From the NCBI GenBank assembly GCA_029298735.1, contig JANSLP010000308.1, positions 1-38,831 of the forward strand: DNA of 38,831 nucleotides, given 5' to 3'. This DNA comes from Ophiostoma sp. CBS 140.51 (Eukaryota > Ascomycota > Sordariomycetes > Ophiostomatales > Ophiostomataceae). The notes under the pieces were generated by a model. The model searched no databases. It saw only the letters and a program-made list of their open reading frames with translations, and had not been told where the DNA came from. This document shows, one piece after another, positions 1-12,380 of the stretch. Every line of letters begins with the position of its first letter. Position 1 is the stretch's first letter. The translations under genes were made by a program, and so were the position numbers.

Positions 1-373
1 TCCTTTTTTTTTGAAAAAAAAACCTGCTAAAAAATAGAAATCAACATGTGCCACAAATAATAAAAATGAAAAACAATGTGAGAAAAGAAGACCAAGAAAA
101 GGACCAACATTGATAGAAACCCATTTACAACTAGCCATACACTCGAAGAAAAGCACGAACCTTGCCAACACGTTACTATATTCACACACCCAGCACATAT
201 AGTAGCATGTTAAGATGCTCGCCATCATTTTTATATTTTCATCATGTACAGTCGTAGTGTAGGCAATTACTTTTCCATTTCCAGGTATATCGCTATTTAA
301 TCCATAAATCAAACCGTCCAAACGCCATACTCGTACAGAGTAGAAATCACAAAACAAAAGCACATCAAGACGA
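1..373. other. Non-coding flank, probable 3' region of the SF3A2 gene
   Basis: AT-rich sequence downstream of the minus-strand SF3A2 gene. I see no ORF with recognisable content, no tRNA and no repeat beyond short homopolymers at the left edge. It probably holds the 3' UTR and polyadenylation region of SF3A2. That is inferred from position only. Confidence 0.5.
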
Positions 374-1117
374 TCACCGCCCCGTCAGACCGGGCGCGGC
401 GTTGAACTGCTCTTCCCGCTCCGTCATAAACATGACTTGCACCCAGTACTCGCGCGCATCGCGGTCCCAGTAGTCAAACGTACGCCCCGCCCGGCGGTCC
501 AGCTCCCGCGCGGGGATCTTGAACCCGCACGTCTCGTAGGGATCGGCCGCCACCAACAGGTACTGGAACTGCCGGTCGGGTGTCTCGACACGCTGACTAA
601 AGGCGCTCGTCACCTGCCACCGGGGCGTAACGTCGGTGCCAATGTCCGGGTACTGCAGCTGGAACAGCAGTCCCATCTGGCGCGTCGCCGGGTCGCGCAC
701 CTTCATAATTTTGTAACCCGGGCGGCCAATCCGCACAACCGCCTTTTCGGCTCCGTTCTGGCCGAAACCCAGTGCCCCGAAGCCGGCACCGGCCACGCCC
801 ATCGGCAGGCCCGTGGCCGGGTCAATGTCTTTCCTCAAACCGTCGCGCTGTTCTTTGGCGGCACGCCGTGCCAGGTTGGTCTGGTGCTTCTTGCCCTGGG
901 TATGGGCGAGGTACGACCCGTCGTTTTGGTGGACTGTGAGACACAAGCGGCACTCGAAGGAGCCCAAATGGTTGCGGAAAAAATAGGGGTCGCGGTCGAG
1001 GTCGATGGATTCGAGGGCGAGTTTGCGCAAGCGTTCGCGGCGGTCGGCATTGGTGGCGCTGTGGGAGGCGACGCCACCGCCGCCGAATTTGGAGCCGACG
1101 CGATTCTGGTAGTCCAT
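374..1117 (-). CDS. Splicing factor 3A subunit 2 (SF3a66/Prp11-like)
   Basis: Predicted 247-residue U2 snRNP component. SF3A2 binds SF3A1 and SF3A3 within SF3a and helps assemble the pre-spliceosome at the branch site in the nucleus. The protein begins MDYQNRVGSKFGGGG, the hallmark start of the family. A matrin-type C2H2 zinc finger follows (C56, C59, H72, H78), in a segment reading ECRLCLTVHQNDGSYLAHTQ. The conserved C-terminal block contains RPGYKIMKVRDP (about 132-143), LFQLQYPDI (151-159) and YETCGFKIPARELD (194-207). The reading frame stays open for 57 codons upstream, to an ATG at 1286-1288. That extension is His/Pro-rich and unlike the family, so I chose the ATG at 1115-1117. No intron is needed. 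The length fits a compact fungal SF3A2 without the Pro-rich tail of the animal protein. Confidence 0.95.
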   Translation of the reverse strand: MDYQNRVGSKFGGGGVASHSATNADRRERLRKLALESIDLDRDPYFFRNHLGSFECRLCLTVHQNDGSYLAHTQGKKHQTNLARRAAKEQRDGLRKDIDPATGLPMGVAGAGFGALGFGQNGAEKAVVRIGRPGYKIMKVRDPATRQMGLLFQLQYPDIGTDVTPRWQVTSAFSQRVETPDRQFQYLLVAADPYETCGFKIPARELDRRAGRTFDYWDRDAREYWVQVMFMTEREEQFNAAPGLTGR

Positions 1118-4100
1118 CGTGAGGGGTGTGTGGATGAAGGTAAACGTGTCGCGGAGGGGGTGGTTGTGTTGATGGACGTTGACGTGGATGAGGTTGACGA
1201 GGTCTAGGTTCGCGATGCCTAGAAAGTTTTGGTGTGGATGGCAAAACGGTGGAGGATGGCGATAAGATAAGGAAGAATGACTAAGCACTGGTGGTGTGGT
1301 GGTTGGTGGTTGACCACTGTATTTTAGGGCATTCTCGCATGCTACAGGGACTACATTAGGGGCGGCTCTCCCCGCAAAGTATGTGTAAGTTCACTGTACT
1401 TGCGCTTGTTCGCCATCATATTCTCTCCATTGTTTACTTGTGTCTGGTGATATCTCTTCTTCTACAATGCAAATATTTCCTTCTTCAATTTCTCGTCTTT
1501 GACTTTATTTCTCCCCCAAAAGTCTCTCGCTTCTCTTGTTTCCACTCATACCCGTCGATCCACAAACGCTCTATCAACACTCCTTTGATGGGGCCCAGCG
1601 GTACGGTAGACTCTGTTAAGGGCGTACATATACAGCTGGTAGAAGTCTCTTTATATTTCTCATTTCCCAGGCATTCTTTGTTTCAGTAAAGTGCCTTCCC
1701 TGTTGACTCCCTGTTGTATCCACTAACAAGGCCAGCCCGTGGTTAACAGTGGGCTACCTGTTGAACACTGTGTTTCTCGACAGCTGCCTTGCCGTCTTTG
1801 AAGCTCTATATGTTGGCTCTGAGGTTGAGCGTCATGTCTTCAATGCCACGAGAGAAGAAAAGATAGGTTGAAGATGCCTCCGTTCGCATCTCACCTACTC
1901 ACATATCACCTGTCTCCCGTCTCCTGACTTGAGTCGCCTTTACTCCTCGCCCACTTGTTCACCTGTTAGAAAGACTTTGCCAATAACCCATAACAGACTT
2001 CTGCTATTGCAATAAGCAATCAGGACACGGCGCAGCGGACACGGCACGGTCTCTTGGCGGAGAAAGAGCTCCAAAGGTGGGGGAAAGAGCTCTGCCCTCT
2101 TATTCTTCTTCACTGTGCTGTTGGCAGGTGGGCGTTCTGTCGTCTCTTTCGTCTTGCACACCGGGGAAATGGAAGAGGATGAAAAAGACAGTGGTCGTAG
2201 GGATGGAATAAAAAACCCACGTGGAGGATGCCGTCTCGGGAGCCGTCCTTGCGTCGAGTGAGCTCCAACCACCTCCAACCACCGTAGATTGGCTGCATTC
2301 TTTGACCCGTATATGAGACGCCGGCCTTTCTTTCGTCTCCTCGTTTCCTCGTTCCTCGTCTGTCCACCCACATATTTGGCCGTACATTTGGCCGCGTATA
2401 CCGTCTATCGTGCAGACGTGCAGACGAGCGCACACACTTATGCATACGCGCCTACCGTGTACACGGCACGTTTGTGCTCGTCGTTTGTCGTTTCTGCGTT
2501 TCTGCTCTCGCGTATCATCGGCGATGTTATTAATAGACCTCGGGTCGACTTCTTTCCATGCCTTCTCATCGTTTTCTCTTCTTTCGTTGGCCACTTTGAT
2601 TCGCTGTCGCTTTGGGCCCGACGTTGATGAGGAGGCTGGATGAACCGGCGGGCAACGACCCTTGGTTTTGTGCATGGTCTGGCTAGAAACGGGAGAGCCT
2701 CTCACTGGAGAGAGCTTTCTTTTCTCGCGTGCAGCCCTTAACTGGAGAGGAAACAAGAACTGGCAGAATAGGATCGACTGAAACGAAACGACAGGCAACA
2801 GGCATCCGACTGAAAGAAAAGAGAAGGAGAACGAGAAAGGACAACACAAGTAATTCCAAAAGAAAGAGCTCAGCACTGTCTTGACGACGCATTGGTAATA
2901 TCTTTCAAACAGCTTATGTTCTCTCTTTCTCCGTGGGTATTTTCTCATCCGGTGCATTCTGTCGGCTATCATTCGTTGGGTGCTGCTCGTTTCCTGTTTT
3001 CTTGTTTTTCTCCTCGTGTGACTGTTGTGCCTTCTGTGTGAATCTGATGTTGCAGTGTGTGCCGTGTCTGGAGTGAGCAAGAGCTGTTAGCCGTCTTCTT
3101 CTCTTCTCTCATCTGTCGTACCTTTGTTTGTACTCCCTTTGACACAGGAGTGAGGAGGACATATATCGTCTTTTCTGTTCAGGTCCCTACAGCTCTTCTC
3201 AAGGACCTTTTGAATCTTCTCATTGAGCTTTTGATTCTTTCAAAGAGAGCTTTCCAGCTCGACTGCCGCTCATGAGAATTCCGTTCAATATCGGGACATG
3301 CACTTTTCGGTTACTTGTACTTGGGACAGCGTGTGTTTTTTTCTTCTTCTTCCCCATGTCCCGTACGAGAGCATGGAGCAGCTGCAGACACGGACATCAA
3401 CATGCAAGTGCAGAGTCCCATCGCCGTCGCCTCGTCGCATTTTACTTCTTTTGGTAGCCCAGCCAAAAGAACACCAGAAAAAAAAAACCACCCTTGCACG
3501 ACTAGGGTTTCTTCCCGTGTTTCCTTGACTGTTGTCGACTGCAGTTCTCGTCTGTCTCTTTTCGAGTAATTCTTCACACTCTTTTTCCACATGAGATCCT
3601 CGAACCAAGAAGGCTTGGCCCAGACTTTGCTTCTCTTCTCTATTTTTGCATCATTATTTTTTCTGCACCCCATTGTCTTCGGCGATGCAACACTATGAAC
3701 CGTCAGAGAGTGAGAAGCTTCAAACCCATCCTTTCCATGTGGCCATCTTGAGGTTAGGGCGTATTGTTCATGGCTTCTCACAGACGGGCTGGCCAAGACA
3801 CCTGCTGACCATCAGGCTGATGTCTGTGAATGATGGACGTGTGTTTTTCTGGTTGATTTTTTCTGGTCTCAAGTTTTTCTTTTTCGTCTCCTCTTTTCTT
3901 CGTCTTTCCCCATCAATGGTTCTCTTACACGCGCCAGCCAGTCGCAATCCGTGTTTTCTTTGGGTCCTCCCAATGTTTATGCCCCATACCCCCCGAATCT
4001 CGTGGTCTGCTTCTCTCGTCTGTATCTGTCTGCCCACCATCTCACACGCCACACCCTACCATTTTCGCCCCCGCTCTACTACCCTTCTGTCTCTCACTCA

Positions 4101-5108
4101 CACAGACTGGGGCTGGACTTTTCTGGGCTGGGACTGGGCTGTCGGAAAGAAGGTAAAAATGTGCCGACAAAGTCAAGACAGGGACACGCAGAGACCGCCA
4201 TTGACCACCATCAACCAAAAGCCACGAGATTGCAAGGTGGTTGAGATTTGGTTCAAATGTGGTTGTGTGCATGACTACGAAACAACCAACGGACGCAAGG
4301 ACGCAAGGACTCACAGACGCATCGACACATGGTTGCTCATTTCGCGACACCTCCTTCACTCACTCTCGTGACTCTTCTCTTCTTACTCGAGAAAACGCCA
4401 CAAATGTTGGCACGGCTGGCCCTGCCTCGCATCCGTCTGTTGGTCGGATAAGAGAGTGAAAAAAATGTTATGTAAGATGTGTTTTCGTCCATGTTTCTTC
4501 TATTTTATTTTATTTTTATTTTTATTTCATCCCCTTCCTCTTCACCCCCACTCGGACCGCGGCCTTTCCCCAATAGCAACCCACAGCCGACAGAGATGCA
4601 GGTGTGTGGCAAGGCTCGCGTCGAGACAAGAGCTGACAGAGTTTGATCTGGTCAAATTGAGTCAAGATGAGTCGACAACTCTGGACTCTGCACAAGATGG
4701 AGGGTTGCCTTCCAACAGGCACGCCCTTAGATTATCTTTCATTATCTTTCATTATCGTTTTTATTATTTTGCCGCCTTGCTCTACGTTGTGTGTGGCATC
4801 TTATTTACTTGAGCATCGCCTTGATCGCTTCCTGTCGATATGTGGTTGCACGGCGAGCTTGAGGTTCAGGTTCCTGCGTCGTTGACCATCCACGACATGT
4901 GGTTGTGATGTTGTGGATATGGAAGAATTAAACCTGACACAAACAATTGAAGATCGACGTCTTCGTGTCGCTCTCTTCGTCTGTTCTTTTTTTGATCTCT
5001 CTTTATCACCATTTTTTCAACTTCCCCGCCTTGGGTGAACCCAAGCTACGAATTTATCCTTTTTAGTATTCCCCATCGCTGACCCGGGGGTGTGTGAGGC
5101 GTGTGTTT

Positions 5109-5134
5109 CTCTCGTCTCTCGTCTCTCGTCTCTC
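5109..5134. repeat. CTCTCGT microsatellite
   Basis: About three and a half tandem copies of a seven-base unit made of CTCTCGT permutations, inside the pyrimidine-rich region upstream of the transporter. No coding role is seen. Confidence 0.7.
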
Positions 5135-6463
5135 TTCTCCATTGTGGTTCCCCTCTGATCCACTGAATATCCTTTCTGAATTTACCCTTCTTCGCTCGAA
5201 CCACTCTTCCCACGTCCCTGGTGGCAGGACGCGGCCGAGCCAAAGAAACAGAGAGTGGGCTGTGGACTGCGGCGATACTTTTGAGGCCGTGCTCGTCTCT
5301 CCAATATCATGTCTGAGCATCTCTGGTCCTGGAAGCATAAACTAATATCGTGCTTTCTCTGACAGTTTTTGCCCGTGCTGAGATGCTTTATATTGCCCTC
5401 CCTTCCTACAAAGCGAGGAGCGGCCTCAGCAAACGGGTCTAATAAGGGAACGGGCCAGGTGCCTTGAACGTCCACCTCCAGTGCATCTCTCCTGTGTAAG
5501 GCGCCTTTCTTCCAGCTTACGCCACGGCCCAGCGCCCAGCCGTCCCGTTCGTCGTGCAGCCCGCCGTTGGACGCCTCCCGCCTTGGAGATGCAAGATCAC
5601 AATACTGGACTGTTTCCAATTTCGCTCACTGTTATCCATAGTAAGATACCATGTACTCATATGTATCTGCAGAGGCGAGGTCCTGTCGACTGTTGCGAAT
5701 GTTGGTTCGTGGGAGAGGATGGGAAGGCAATTAAAAAATCAAAGGAAAATCAAAGCAAAATGAAGTGAGAGCATGAACTGGGCAAGAAGCAACCGAGGCA
5801 GGTACGCGCCTACTCACAGTATTCACACACTTCACTCGGTACTCTCGCCTGTCACCAAGAGCTCTCAATAGGCTCTCACTCTGACAGTCTTTTCCTCTGC
5901 TTCTCTTTTTGTCTGCCTTCCTCCTCGCTCCCCTTCACAGTCAGTCATCTTCCTCCCCACTTCGGCTTCTTCCTCGGCGTGTCCAAGCAAATAGTCCGGG
6001 AAGACGGCACGACCAACCACAAAGGCCTGGTCGACGTATCCCCAATGGCTCTGAGTGACTCCAATGGACCAATAGACAACGCCTTCCCCATCCTCATTGA
6101 CCCTCCAATGCCCCAATCCAGCTGTGATTGGCATGGTCCGGGCCCCCCTCAGGGTAGCAGTTCGACATTTGCTAGGGGCGAGACGGTTGGTCGAGGTGGT
6201 CTAGGTGGTCGTAGCGTCTCTTTCTTCTGAAGGGCGGCCTATTTGGTGCGGTTTGGCGCCACCTCGACCGTCTTTCAGTGCCTGGACGGCGCCTCGACCA
6301 GCAACAACGTGGTGTTCCACCCCAGGATTTCTTCCTCCATCGTTCCTTCCTTTCCCCATTCCCCTGCCCACACCGGCCAATCACATGGCAATATTCGCAT
6401 CGCCGGTTCCTCGTCCCGTCCAAGAGCAACTGCCCTTTCCCTTTTGGGCCTCTTCTCCTTCCC

Positions 6464-6507
6464 TTTTTTTTTTTTTTCTTTCTTTCTTTCTTTTCTTTTT
6501 CTTTTCT
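6464..6507. repeat. Poly-T followed by CTTT microsatellite
   Basis: A run of 14 T residues at 6464-6477 is followed by imperfect CTTT repeats up to about 6507. This is typical slippage-prone pyrimidine sequence in non-coding DNA. Confidence 0.75.
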
Positions 6508-6875
6508 CACTGCCTGTTCGCCGCTGTTCTTTTTTTCTAGACTCGGCTCTCACTCCTGGTCTCGGCCTGTCAGAATCTGCTCCCCGTATTTGCGCTGGTC
6601 CACGACGTGAAAACTCAGAATTCGTCTCTGAACGTGACCGCTCGTCCGAGACGAGAAGGCTTTCAGTGGTCACTGCCACAGAGAAGACACAAGCTCCGCT
6701 GTCAGCCGTCAATGGAGTCCGCGTACTGCTGTCCTCGGCTTTGGCTTCTGTTGACTGCCCCATCGCCCCTTCCCTTTTTCGTCGCCCCAGAATATCGCTT
6801 GTGCTGCACTCTCCACAGTCGGCACATCACCTTATTTTTCCCGGTCGCGCTTGCCTTCTCTGCCCTCGTGCTTTC

Positions 6876-6903
6876 CTCACTCTCACTCTCACTCTCACTC
6901 ATC
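6876..6903. repeat. CTCACT hexanucleotide microsatellite
   Basis: Four or more tandem CTCACT units on the + strand within the pyrimidine-rich region upstream of the transporter. Confidence 0.75.
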
Positions 6904-9059
6904 ACCCGGTTCTTCTCTTTCCCTTGCTCTTTCCTTGTTGGTGCTCTTGCCCCTGCTCTCACTGCCGTCTTTTGTCCGTCGCTTTTGCCTCACTTTCTTA
7001 TCTTGTTCTCGCTCTGATTTTCGTATTTTGAAAATTCAACCTTGCTCCTGCACTTACTATTCCCCTCGGGGTCCCCACACAATTCGAGGTCCAGAACGAG
7101 AAACTTTAAACTCACCTTGTCCTCGTTGAACCGCGCAAACTCCGCAGTCACAGTCACAGCCGAACGAGATACTAGCATGCGAGTTGTGAGCCTGTTTGGA
7201 AAGAGCGAGCAACACCCAAACGCTCTTTCCCATTGTAGATATTCCCATCCCATTGTACCTTCCCATTGTACAATTCCTAGACCGCCTTCTCCTCAAGGTT
7301 ACCCCTTAAAGCTGTCCAAGCTCTTCTGTTGTCCAAGCCACCGGAATTCTCTCGACAACACTCCGTTTCACGACAAATTGACGGCGGACGACCCGACAAG
7401 AAGACAAGAAGGATGCAAATTGTGCATAAAGTTCAAACCCAAAGACAAACTAACCCATCGTGGCCTACAGCCACCGACAGCCATCGCATCGAAGCCTACA
7501 ATGGATCTGGCTTAGGACCACGAGGACAAGGAGACAAGTTTCGGCTGGGCAGACGGTAAATGGCAAAGCTTCAAAACCTCGAATCGGCCGGTCCAAGCAC
7601 CTTCGGCCTTGGATCCCGTCAACCGGGTCATGCACTTGGCGGTCTTTTTTTCGTCTGTCAATTCCTCTGTCACGGTGAGTTCCCTACAAACTTCTTCCTC
7701 ATCGCCTTCATGGCACGCCACCCGACTCGGCCAGAAAGCCAAGATCAAGAGTCCACAAAACGATCCCTGCCCATGCTTCGATGCATTTACCCGTTGTCGG
7801 GTTTTGTCTTATTTTGTCGGTTTTCTTCGTCCTTTCGTCGTTTTCTTGTGTCGTCTTTTCGTCAAAGTTGGGGTCTTCTTTCTTCCTTTTCGATTTACCC
7901 AGAAAGCTAATCCTTTTTTAAACAAAAAAGAGAAAAAAAGAGACAACCCTTTTCCTCCCTTTCTCTTTTCTCACCCTTTTTTGGGCCTTTTTGGGTCTCA
8001 CCCACCACCAGTGCCACCACACCCATCGACCATCGCTACCACACACACCCCCCCTCGCTCGACAACGTTTTCTTCCCCGAGCTAGGCCCAATTGTGACCT
8101 AGGTCCGGCTTCCATTGAACAAAGATCCCGCCAGCGGTTGACGTTCGACAGTCAACAGCTGTCGACACTACACACCAGCGTTGAACAAGCGTGTAACCAG
8201 AATTGCATGGGGACTGCTTCTTTGCTGCCCATGCGCAGAGATGGAGCCCATGGAGCCCATGGAAGAGCTCCACGGGGACTGAGTGTGGAGGCGCGTGGAG
8301 GGCCAGCAGGATGGCAAAGAAGGAGATGGGCTGAGCGTCTGTGTGGCTCGCCTCTGAGTCTCTGAGTCTCTCAGTACTCCCCTCCTCGTCTCCTTCTGCT
8401 CCTCCTCCCCGTCTGCGTGTCTTGGCCTTTGGAAAGTTGCAGCCGTCTTCCCGCAAACCTACCCCAACTTTTGTCTCTCTCTTTTTATTCTTTTAATTCT
8501 TTTTTTATTTTTAATATTTCTTCTGTCTTTCTTTCCTCTGCCCTGTTGCTTTCTTTCCCACACCTCTCTCTCACTCACTCACCCACCTTTCCCCTCTCCC
8601 AGAGCTCACACCCCTCCCCCCTTCAGAGCCACCCCGGTCCCTTGCCCTTGTCTTGAGGGAGATAATTTGGGGTTTCCTTCTTTTAAAGATTGTGGAGATA
8701 GATGTTGCTCTGCCTTGCAGACCACTTGCAGACGGACAGATGCTTGCACTTGCGCTTCCACTTGCACTTTACTCTTGATCCCAGCTTTCGAACCACATCT
8801 ATATTAAACATCCGGCTCGTCCATCTCATTTTTGTTTTTCTTTCCCTCCTCTCCTCTCTTCTTCTCTTCATCCGCCCAGCACTTGCCTTTGCAACCTCGC
8901 CGTTTGCATCTTTTGCTATTTGGCCTTTGATACCCGGTTCAATTCTTTCTTTTACCCTTTATTTACTCTTATATCCTTTATATTATACTTATACCCATTT
9001 GTTCACTCTCTTTTTTCTTGATACCCCCAACACACAACATCACACATCGCATCACCAAG

Positions 9060-10708
9060 ATGGCCAAGAAGACGACTTTTACGCTCTCCGGCCGCGAGTG
9101 GCCCAGGGTCAGCTGGTGGACCCGGAGCAACATGCGCATGCTCTACTTCACCCTGTGGGCTGCCATGCTTACTTCTGCCACCAACGGTTACGACGGTTCG
9201 CTGATGAACGGTCTGGAGTCCATCCAGGCCTGGATAGATGGTACGTTGCTCACGGCGTAGCAAGCAGAAGACCCGAGCTTCTCCTTCAAAAATATAGTCA
9301 CTAACACACTCTAGACTTCCACACCCCCAGCAGCGCCACCCTCGGCCTGATTACCGCCTCCATGTCCATCGGCTCTATGCTCGCGATTCCTTTTGTGCCC
9401 TACGTCGCTGATTTGCTCGGCCGCCGCAACGGTGTCGTTATTGGCTGCTCCATCATGATTGTCGGTGTCGCCCTGATTTGCATCGGTTTCCACGTCGCCC
9501 TCTTCATTGTCGGCCGCCTGATTCTCGGCTTCGGCATTGCCATCGCCCACGGTTCAGCGCCCCTCCTGATCACGGAGGTCGTCCACCCCCAGCACCGTGC
9601 CATCTACTCCACCATCTACAACACCCTGTGGTACCTGGGCTCGCTCATTGGCTCCTGGGTCTCCTTCGGCACCAACAACCTGCAAAACCAGTGGGCCTGG
9701 CGTGTGCCCTGCCTGCTGCAGGCCATCCCCTCGCTCGTCCAGATCGTCATGATCTGGACCGTCCCCGAGTCGCCCCGTTGGCTCATTTCCCGCGGCAAGC
9801 CCAACGAGGCCAAGGCCATCCTCGCCAAGTACCATGCTGAGGGTGACTTGGACGACGAGCTTGTCAACGTCGAATTCAACGAGATCTCCCAGACCATTGC
9901 CCTCGAGCAGGAGTACGAGAAGAACGCCTGGTCCGAGCTGTGGTCCACTCCCGGCAACCGCCACCGTCTCATCATTCTCATCTCCATTGGTTTCTTCTCC
10001 CAGTGGTCTGGCAACGGTATCGTCTCGTATTACCTGCCCCAGGTCCTCAAGCTCATTGGCGTTACCGACCACACCACCCAGCTCGAGATCAACGGTTACC
10101 TGTCGATTGTCCAGCTTGTTTCGGCCGTCACCATCTGCTTCTTCGTCGACAAGGTCGGCCGTCGCCCGCTCTTCCTCATTTCTTGCGTGGGTATGCTTCT
10201 GACCTTCATCGCGACCACCATCGGCCTCGCCCGCTACGACGTCCACCCCAACAGCTCCGCCGCCAACACCGTCATTGTCTTCATCTTCATCTACTACATC
10301 TTCTACAACCTGGGTTTCTGCGGTCTGCTTGTTTCGTACTCCGCCGAGATTCTGCCCTACCGCATCCGCGCCAAGGGTCTTACCGTCATGTTCTTCTGTG
10401 TCGACCTGTCGCTCTGGTTCAACCAGTATGTCAACCCCGTCGCGCTCAGTAACATCAAGTGGAAGTACTACTTGGTGTACGTTGTCTGGCTGGCCTTCGA
10501 GTTTGTCGTCGTCTACTTCTTCTACATTGAGACCAAGAACACGCCCCTCGAGGAGATTGTCAAGTACTTCGACGGCGACATGGCTGTCTACGGCGGCGAC
10601 GATGCCACCAGCAAGGCCCGTCACCTGGCTGGCGAGGACGACGTCCCTGTCGAGAACACCACGGTTGTCTCCACCAACGAGAAGACTGCCACCGAGCAGG
10701 TCAACTAA
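9060..10708 (+). CDS. MFS sugar transporter (lactose permease/hexose transporter-like)
   Basis: Predicted 524-residue, 12-helix plasma-membrane sugar/H+ symporter of the fungal sugar porter family. Two exons, 9060-9240 and 9315-10708, join through a split Asp codon at residue 61. The junction reads QAWID-DFHTPSSATLGL, which matches the expected first extracellular loop. Sugar-porter signatures are present: DLLGRR after helix 2 (about 93-98), PESPRW after helix 6 (211-216), DKVGRRP in the second half (339-345) and SAEILPYRIRAKG near helix 10. The cytoplasmic tail is hydrophilic and acidic. The start ATG sits in ACCAAGATGG, a good Kozak-like context. The pattern is closest to the lactose-permease (LAC12-like) branch, but substrate cannot be read from the sequence. 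Codons are strongly C-ending, which suggests high expression. No metabolic partner gene is adjacent. Confidence 0.93.
9241..9314 (+). other. Intron of the transporter gene
   Basis: A 74-base intron with donor GTACGT, branch-point-like CTAAC at 9301-9305 and acceptor CTAG ending at 9314. Removing it joins two frames into a continuous transporter, and an in-frame stop lies shortly after the donor. An alternative acceptor at about 9330 would remove conserved residues and is less likely. Confidence 0.9.
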
Positions 10709-11790
10709 GTGTCTGCATGATTTTGAGTCGGTTCTCGTCAGAGGACCGGCAATATAGTCTGCGACCTTTGTTGAAGAACAGCTCTTGGGCTCTTCTTGTT
10801 TCTTGCATCTGAATACTTTCTTTTCTTCATTTACGAGCTTGCTCTTTGCTACCACTACCGAATTTACCCACACCCATCTCTACACCATTTCCTCAAAAAA
10901 TAATAAAAACAAGGTGAGAAGAGAGTCTTAATTAGACTTTTCTTCTTGCTTTGCTTCCCCAAACATCCTGATACGCAATATTAGCATGATCGTTACTTCT
11001 TAATTACTATTAGTCTACAAATGAATATGGTTATACCCCTACATTTTTTTGTAAAAGATTCCAAAAGTGAAATCCAGGTTCTTGGTGACTGTAAACAATA
11101 AACACATGAAACGGGAATACGGAATATAGACAGAAACAATGTGCTGAGTGTATACGGCTTCGGCCCAGAAGTGGATTCTTGAACTTTACAAGCTCGGAAG
11201 TCATGAACTGTTCGGTTAATCATCTCGAAAACACATGGCAAACCGTCGCGCCCCGATGAGGGGAACACGATCATGATTGAAAGAAGAGAGACAAAAAAAA
11301 GGGAAAATTCACATTTAACCGGATGGTCCCTCTTTCTCCTCACAGACATTTGTGTGGTGACCAGGGGGGGCGTGTAAAAGTCGAGACTACCAAGACAGTG
11401 GCGGACAGGGCCACCGGCTAAATGCGAATTGGCCTCCGTCGCTTGCAAAGTAGTGGGAGTGGAGCGAACTAGAAGAGGAGGCTCACTTCAGAATACACGA
11501 AAGCAAACACTTGAAAGACTCCACGGCCCTGTCGGCAGATTTCATCTGTTCTCACGAGAGTATGGAAAACGATGTACAGTACGGAGTACACGCCCTCGTG
11601 AAGTGAGATGAGTACAAGCACCATTGTGTCTTTCTCAACTTTCAATTTATCCTTTTGCTGCCAAGGCGCGAGTTCATTCTTCTTTCTTTGAACTGCCAAG
11701 CCGGGCTGCACGGCTTATTGCACGCCTCTTACGTCGTTGGAGATTGACGACGAAGTTGGAGATACACTTGTGATAGTTCGCGAATTTGTT

Positions 11791-11889
11791 AAACTGATAC
11801 GCGTATGCGATGCATGTCGGACGCAGAAAGAGAAGGTGCCTGCATTTGGAATCCTTTGCTGCAATGTTACCGGTATATCCTGCGATCTT
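11791..11889 (+). pseudogene. Possible relic of a Zn2Cys6 zinc-cluster DNA-binding motif
   Basis: One + frame reads KLIRVCDACRTQKEK and then, after a divergent stretch, LCCNVTGISCDL. This matches the start of a fungal Zn2Cys6 binuclear cluster (basic residues, C-x2-C-x6-C) and its end (C-x2-C-x6-C), but two expected cysteines are missing. After KEK a one-base shift would restore a Cys (TGC at 11837-11839). In the unshifted frame the fifth-cysteine position is Val. A stop follows within about a dozen codons, and no transcription-factor middle domain is seen downstream. I read it as a decayed fragment of a transcription-factor gene. Chance similarity over such a short motif cannot be excluded, and a multi-exon gene with unusual splice sites is unlikely. 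Confidence 0.35.
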
Positions 11890-12380
11890 GTGGTCGGCAT
11901 CAACGCGGCGCCGTAGCCGACCGAGGCTGTGAACTTCCAAGCCTGGGGTGCAAAGTCCAGACTCTCGTTTATCGACTCTCGCCTTTGACCCTAAATCCTG
12001 CGTTCTGGACTCATCGATTTTCTTTCGACAGCATACGAGGTAGACTCCACGCAGTCGCCTGACTCAAATGGATTTATCAACTTTCCCTGTTGCCAAACCC
12101 GGCCACACGGCCGAGCCCGGAGAGACGGTGAGGCGTTCCGACAGATGGGAACGTGAGGTGGCACAAGTGACACAAGACGAAATGGGTGTTGGAGAAAAGA
12201 AACTTGTACATTTTGGGATGGACGTTCAACGAAAGAGGATGCATAAGAGGGACGTGGTTGGACCACGCGAGTGGGACAACACGTGCAGCTTCCTTTTCTG
12301 GGACAGCTGCCGACAGAAGTTGCTCTGGTAATTTACGACAGACAGCCTTGTTCTGATTGCTTTAAATTTGATATATTCTC

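Larger units (their letters stand above)
1118..9059. other. Long gene-free stretch upstream of the transporter gene
   Basis: About 7.9 kb without a coding region I can support. All six frames contain ORFs, but their translations are low-complexity (runs of Ser, Phe, Leu and Arg), lack family motifs and overlap each other on both strands. From about 1.9 kb to 9.05 kb the + strand is dominated by C/T tracts. Examples are a CTCTCGT array near 5109-5134, a T14 plus CTTT tract at 6464-6507 and a CTCACT array near 6876-6903. The left end should contain the SF3A2 promoter and the right end the promoter and leader of the transporter gene. I found no tRNA, 5S rRNA or transposon. Confidence 0.6.

Noticed and set aside
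437..1207. 256-codon ORF on + overlapping SF3A2
   Set aside because: It is the antisense shadow of the clearly conserved SF3A2 frame; the translation shows no family motif.
1118..1288. 57-codon N-terminal extension of SF3A2 in the same frame
   Set aside because: The extension is His/Pro-rich and unlike any SF3A2; the family consistently starts MDYQNRVGSKFGG, which begins at 1117.
2100..3080. 326-codon minus-strand ORF
   Set aside because: It has Arg/Ser/Phe-rich low-complexity composition, no recognisable domain and overlapping ORFs on both strands; chance opening in biased DNA.
5182..5619. 145-codon minus-strand ORF in a GC-richer patch
   Set aside because: No motif or family resemblance, and no supporting splice or context signal.
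9554..10873. 439-codon minus-strand ORF opposite the transporter
   Set aside because: Antisense shadow caused by the strong C-ending codon bias of the transporter; the translation is Asp/Gly/Val-rich without domains.
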